Below, piece by piece: positions 61,373 to 64,000 of a DNA stretch of 64,000 nt; position 1 is the first letter of the stretch, and each line of letters begins with the position of its first letter. The stretch is taken from contig NZ_JACJSF010000004.1 in NCBI RefSeq assembly GCF_014698035.1, positions 161,006 to 225,005 of the forward strand, given 5' to 3'. The notes beneath the pieces were generated by a model. The model was not told the origin of the DNA. It searched no databases and saw only the letters and a program-made list of their open reading frames with translations. This stretch comes from Desmonostoc muscorum FACHB-395. GTDB lineage: Bacteria; Cyanobacteriota; Cyanobacteriia; Cyanobacteriales; Nostocaceae. The translations under genes and the position numbers were made by a program.

Positions 61373-63581
61373 CACAGAATTCGAGCAAGAAATACTTTTT
61401 CTTCGTCAGCAAAATGCTCAGTTACAGCAACAACTAGCAAAATCCACCACAGAATTCAGTGCAGAAATCGCCCAATTAGAACAGAAACTTAGAGAATCAA
61501 AACAACTATTAGAAAGTAATTGCCAAGCAGAACTAACCTTCAAGGCTTCTCAAGCAGAATTACTAGCATTATTTAACGCCATACCAGATGTGATTCTCAT
61601 GCTTGATGCCGAAGGACGTTACCTCAAAATTGCTCCTAGCAGTGCGCCTTTACTATACCAACCACCTGCGGAACTAATAGGTAAAACCATGCACGAGGTT
61701 TTACCTTCTGCTTTTGCAGACTCTTTTCTCAACTGCATTCAACAGGCACTAGAAACCAAGAAAACTTTCAAAATCGAATATAGCTTGCCCATTGGCGATC
61801 AAGAAGTTTGGTTTGAGGCGAGTATTGCGCCAATGACCGAGGACACTGTTGTTTGTGTAGCTAGGGATATTAGTAATGTCTACAATGAGCTTCGTTTACG
61901 CAAAGCAGCTGAGGCAACCTTAAGTCAACAAGAAGATCAATATCGCAGCATTTTTGAGACTGTGAATGATGGCATCAGTGTTGTTGATTTAGATACAGGT
62001 AAGATTGTCGCTGCCAATCCCGCTTTTTGTCAGATGCATGGCTATTCTCAAGCAGAATTTTTCCACTTAAGTCCTACAGATTTCATCCATCCCGATTCTT
62101 TTCAGCAATTTGCGGAATTCATCAACACAATCAAGATGGGAGGTGAATTTCACACTCAGGCTGTAGATATTCGCAAAGATGGCACTTATTTTGATATAGA
62201 AGTTACAGGCAAACTCTTTAACTACAATGGCAAACCCCATGCACTTTCGGTAGTGCGAGATATTAGCGAACGTAAACTTGCTGAACAAGAGCAAAGAAGA
62301 CTGCTAACTATTTTAGAAGCCACAACTGATATCGTCGGTATGGCTGATGTAGATGGAAATAATTGCTATCTAAACAAAGCAGGGCAGAAGATTTTAGAAA
62401 TTCCAGCCTCAGAAACCAACAAATTTCATATTAGCGAGGTTACAGGACTATCAATATTAGAAAAATTCCAGAATGAAATAATACCTATTGTAGTTCGAGA
62501 AGGGATTTGGTCTGGAGAATCTATATTTCGCTGTCGCAATGGTGAAGAGTTTCCAGTTTCCCAAGTGCTGATTGCCCACAAAAATGAACAAGGCGAAATA
62601 GAATTCTTCTCAACTATTGCCCGTGATATCCGCGATCGCCAACAAATCGAAGCCCAGCTTAGACAACACGCAGAAGATTTAGCCCAAACTCTTCAAGAAC
62701 TCCAACGTACCCAAGCACAAATGATTCAGGCAGAAAAAATGTCTAGTCTGGGTCAACTCGTGGCCGGAGTCGCCCATGAAATCAATAACCCTGTCAATTT
62801 TATCCACGGTAATCTCAGCCATCTTGAAGAACATACTCAAGATTTATTACGGTTAATTAACTCATATCAAATCATTAACCCGCCAGAATTTCAGAACGGT
62901 AATTGCTACTCTGGTGAAGCAAGCTACGCATTAGCAGAGCGACTCAACCCACTGCTGACTTTATGCCAAGAAATTGATCTGGAATACATTCAGCAAGATT
63001 TACCAAAAATCTTGAATTCAATGAAAGTGGGAACTCAACGCATCCGTCAGATTGTCCTGTCACTGCGTACTTTCTCGCGCATGGATGAAGCCGAGTTTAA
63101 AGCTGTAGATATTCACGAAGGCATAGACAGTACCTTAATGATTTTGCAACATCGCCTCAAAGAAAAACCAGAATTTCCCGAAATTAATGTCATCAAAAAC
63201 TACGGCAGCTTACCTTTAGTAGAATGCTACGCCGGACAACTGAATCAGGTATTTATGAATATTTTTGCAAATGCTATTGATGCTTTGGAACAAAAAACAT
63301 ACAATGAAGTTTCTCTACCCAAAATTACCATACATAGCACGTTAATAGATTCTCATTGGGTCAAAATCGCGATTGCCGACAATGGTTTAGGGATGCCAGA
63401 AGGAGTTGAAAAGCAGGTTTTTAATCCATTTTTTACCACCAAGCCTGTGGGTAAGGGAACAGGTATGGGAATGTCTATTAGTTATCAAATTATTACCGAA
63501 AAACATGGTGGTAAATTGGAGTGTTACTCAAAACTAGGTCAAGGAACAGAGTTTGTGATTAAAATTCCAATTCGGCATTAG
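61365..63581 (+). CDS. PAS-domain sensor histidine kinase
   Basis: A 738-residue soluble kinase. An N-terminal coiled coil (about 1-60) is followed by three PAS domains (about 68-185, 190-310, 315-430), a linker coiled coil (QIEAQLRQHAEDLAQTLQEL), the HisKA-type box VAHEINNPVNFIHGNLSHLE with His471, and HATPase_c (NAIDALEQKT, DNGLGMPEGV, GKGTGMGMSI). There is no receiver or membrane helix. It signals from a small-molecule or redox input through PAS domains; the response regulator is unknown. The start overlaps the end of the collapsed kinase relic by 8 bp, as if it had been the second gene of that operon. Confidence 0.92.
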   Translation: MHNTEFEQEILFLRQQNAQLQQQLAKSTTEFSAEIAQLEQKLRESKQLLESNCQAELTFKASQAELLALFNAIPDVILMLDAEGRYLKIAPSSAPLLYQPPAELIGKTMHEVLPSAFADSFLNCIQQALETKKTFKIEYSLPIGDQEVWFEASIAPMTEDTVVCVARDISNVYNELRLRKAAEATLSQQEDQYRSIFETVNDGISVVDLDTGKIVAANPAFCQMHGYSQAEFFHLSPTDFIHPDSFQQFAEFINTIKMGGEFHTQAVDIRKDGTYFDIEVTGKLFNYNGKPHALSVVRDISERKLAEQEQRRLLTILEATTDIVGMADVDGNNCYLNKAGQKILEIPASETNKFHISEVTGLSILEKFQNEIIPIVVREGIWSGESIFRCRNGEEFPVSQVLIAHKNEQGEIEFFSTIARDIRDRQQIEAQLRQHAEDLAQTLQELQRTQAQMIQAEKMSSLGQLVAGVAHEINNPVNFIHGNLSHLEEHTQDLLRLINSYQIINPPEFQNGNCYSGEASYALAERLNPLLTLCQEIDLEYIQQDLPKILNSMKVGTQRIRQIVLSLRTFSRMDEAEFKAVDIHEGIDSTLMILQHRLKEKPEFPEINVIKNYGSLPLVECYAGQLNQVFMNIFANAIDALEQKTYNEVSLPKITIHSTLIDSHWVKIAIADNGLGMPEGVEKQVFNPFFTTKPVGKGTGMGMSISYQIITEKHGGKLECYSKLGQGTEFVIKIPIRH

Positions 63582-63740
63582 ATAGGCAATAGGCAATAGT
63601 CAAGAAGCCTCTTTGAGCTATACGGAATTTTTTCAAGAATCAAATATGAGTTTTATATTAATCAATTTAGTTTTTAATTTGGAGTGAATTAAATAAAATG
63701 CGATCGCTTTTGCTGAAAAACCTTTGTGAAAGTCAATTTT

Positions 63741-63811
63741 TTTAACTAACCACAGAGGCGCAGAGAACACAGAGAGAAGGAAGAAATGTTTAACTAAACT
63801 GTATTGTTTTT
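63741..63811. repeat. half copy of the 19242-19396 repeat
   Basis: AACCACAGAGGCGCAGAGAA then CACAGAGAGAAGGAAGAAAT and ACTAAACTGTATTG match the right half of the 19242-19396 element with a few changes. The left end is missing. GATCGCCTGCGGTGGGCG (63826) is another repeat fragment. Confidence 0.6.
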
Positions 63812-63894
63812 TAATTAGGTTTGCGATCGCCTGCGGTGGGCGGGTACGCGATTATAGTTTAAACCTGGATTTCTCACAAGTGAGAAATGAGCGT

Positions 63895-64000
63895 GAGTGT
63901 GGGGGGTGTGGGGAGTGTGGGGAGAAAGAGGAGGAATTGAATAACTGCACATCAATGAACGCTGCATTGCCTCCCACACCTCCCACACCTCCCACACTCC
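63895..64000. repeat. GGTGTGGGGAGTGTGG/CCTCCCACACC inverted repeats, open at window end
   Basis: GTGTGGGG units (63897-63922) face CCTCCCACACC units (63971-64000) in inverted orientation around GAAAGAGGAGGAATTGAATA. The right arm runs to the window edge. The rest of 63582-63894 has no gene. Confidence 0.65.

Overview
The window reads as chromosome from a filamentous, Nostoc-like cyanobacterium. The HIP1 octamer GCGATCGC recurs throughout, in genes and in spacers. Spacers carry heptamer STRR-type tandem repeats and short dispersed palindromes typical of Nostocales. Many genes are cyanobacterial (Ycf51, DUF6464-like, NucA/NuiA, IspG, EF-G-like factor, Uma2 and Rpn-type nuclease families, large PAS/GAF hybrid kinases). 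No rRNA, tRNA, CRISPR array or complete insertion sequence was seen. I worked by eye; positions of sites are accurate to a few bases and homology statements rest on motif recognition.

Layout. 0-2 kb: a GST gene between two inverted copies of a MITE-like repeat, a truncated VOC (glyoxalase-fold) gene, and three compact terminator-ended segments that may be small RNAs. 2-13 kb: SIMPL protein, ComFB-like protein, renalase-like FAD oxidoreductase, YaaW plus O-antigen-ligase-type membrane protein (overlapping), an unlisted 48-codon small gene, Ycf51, an overlapping pair of Fe-type alcohol dehydrogenase and class I/II aminotransferase, and an aquaporin pseudogene. 13-17 kb: XRE regulator plus 1245-residue hybrid histidine kinase. 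17-21 kb: nested MITEs, a PlsC-like acyltransferase, a GNAT and two small cyanobacterial proteins.

21.5-29.7 kb: a branched-chain/neutral amino-acid ABC transporter (binding protein, two permeases, two ATPases) whose order is interrupted by four PD-(D/E)XK-type genes (two Uma2, two Rpn-like). 30-33 kb: phosphatase, glucokinase, secreted protein, frameshifted fasciclin gene. 34-40 kb: NACHT NTPase with an N-terminal HTH-like segment, a pseudo-receiver with Glu at the phosphoacceptor position, and a MacB-type permease plus MacA-type adaptor without their ATPase. 40-49 kb: CFA-synthase-like methyltransferase, fatty-acid desaturase, trpS, a MetF-family protein, another Rpn-like nuclease, PsiE, and a TPR protein. 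49-57 kb: EF-G-like GTPase, Uma2, DUF4058, SPFH protein, and the secreted nuclease NucA facing its inhibitor NuiA. 57-64 kb: C-terminal processing protease, IspG, two gene relics (a glutathionyl-hydroquinone reductase tail and a giant Ser/Thr kinase-histidine kinase collapsed to 94 codons) and an intact PAS histidine kinase.

Common theme: housekeeping genes in single units or short operons, separated by spacers rich in MITE-like repeats and decaying gene ends. The best candidates for less described biology are the HTH-NACHT NTPase, the NucA/NuiA pair, the paired small-RNA-like units at 1.3-1.9 kb, the nested MITE at 17.6 kb, and the nuclease-family genes interleaved with the amino-acid transporter.
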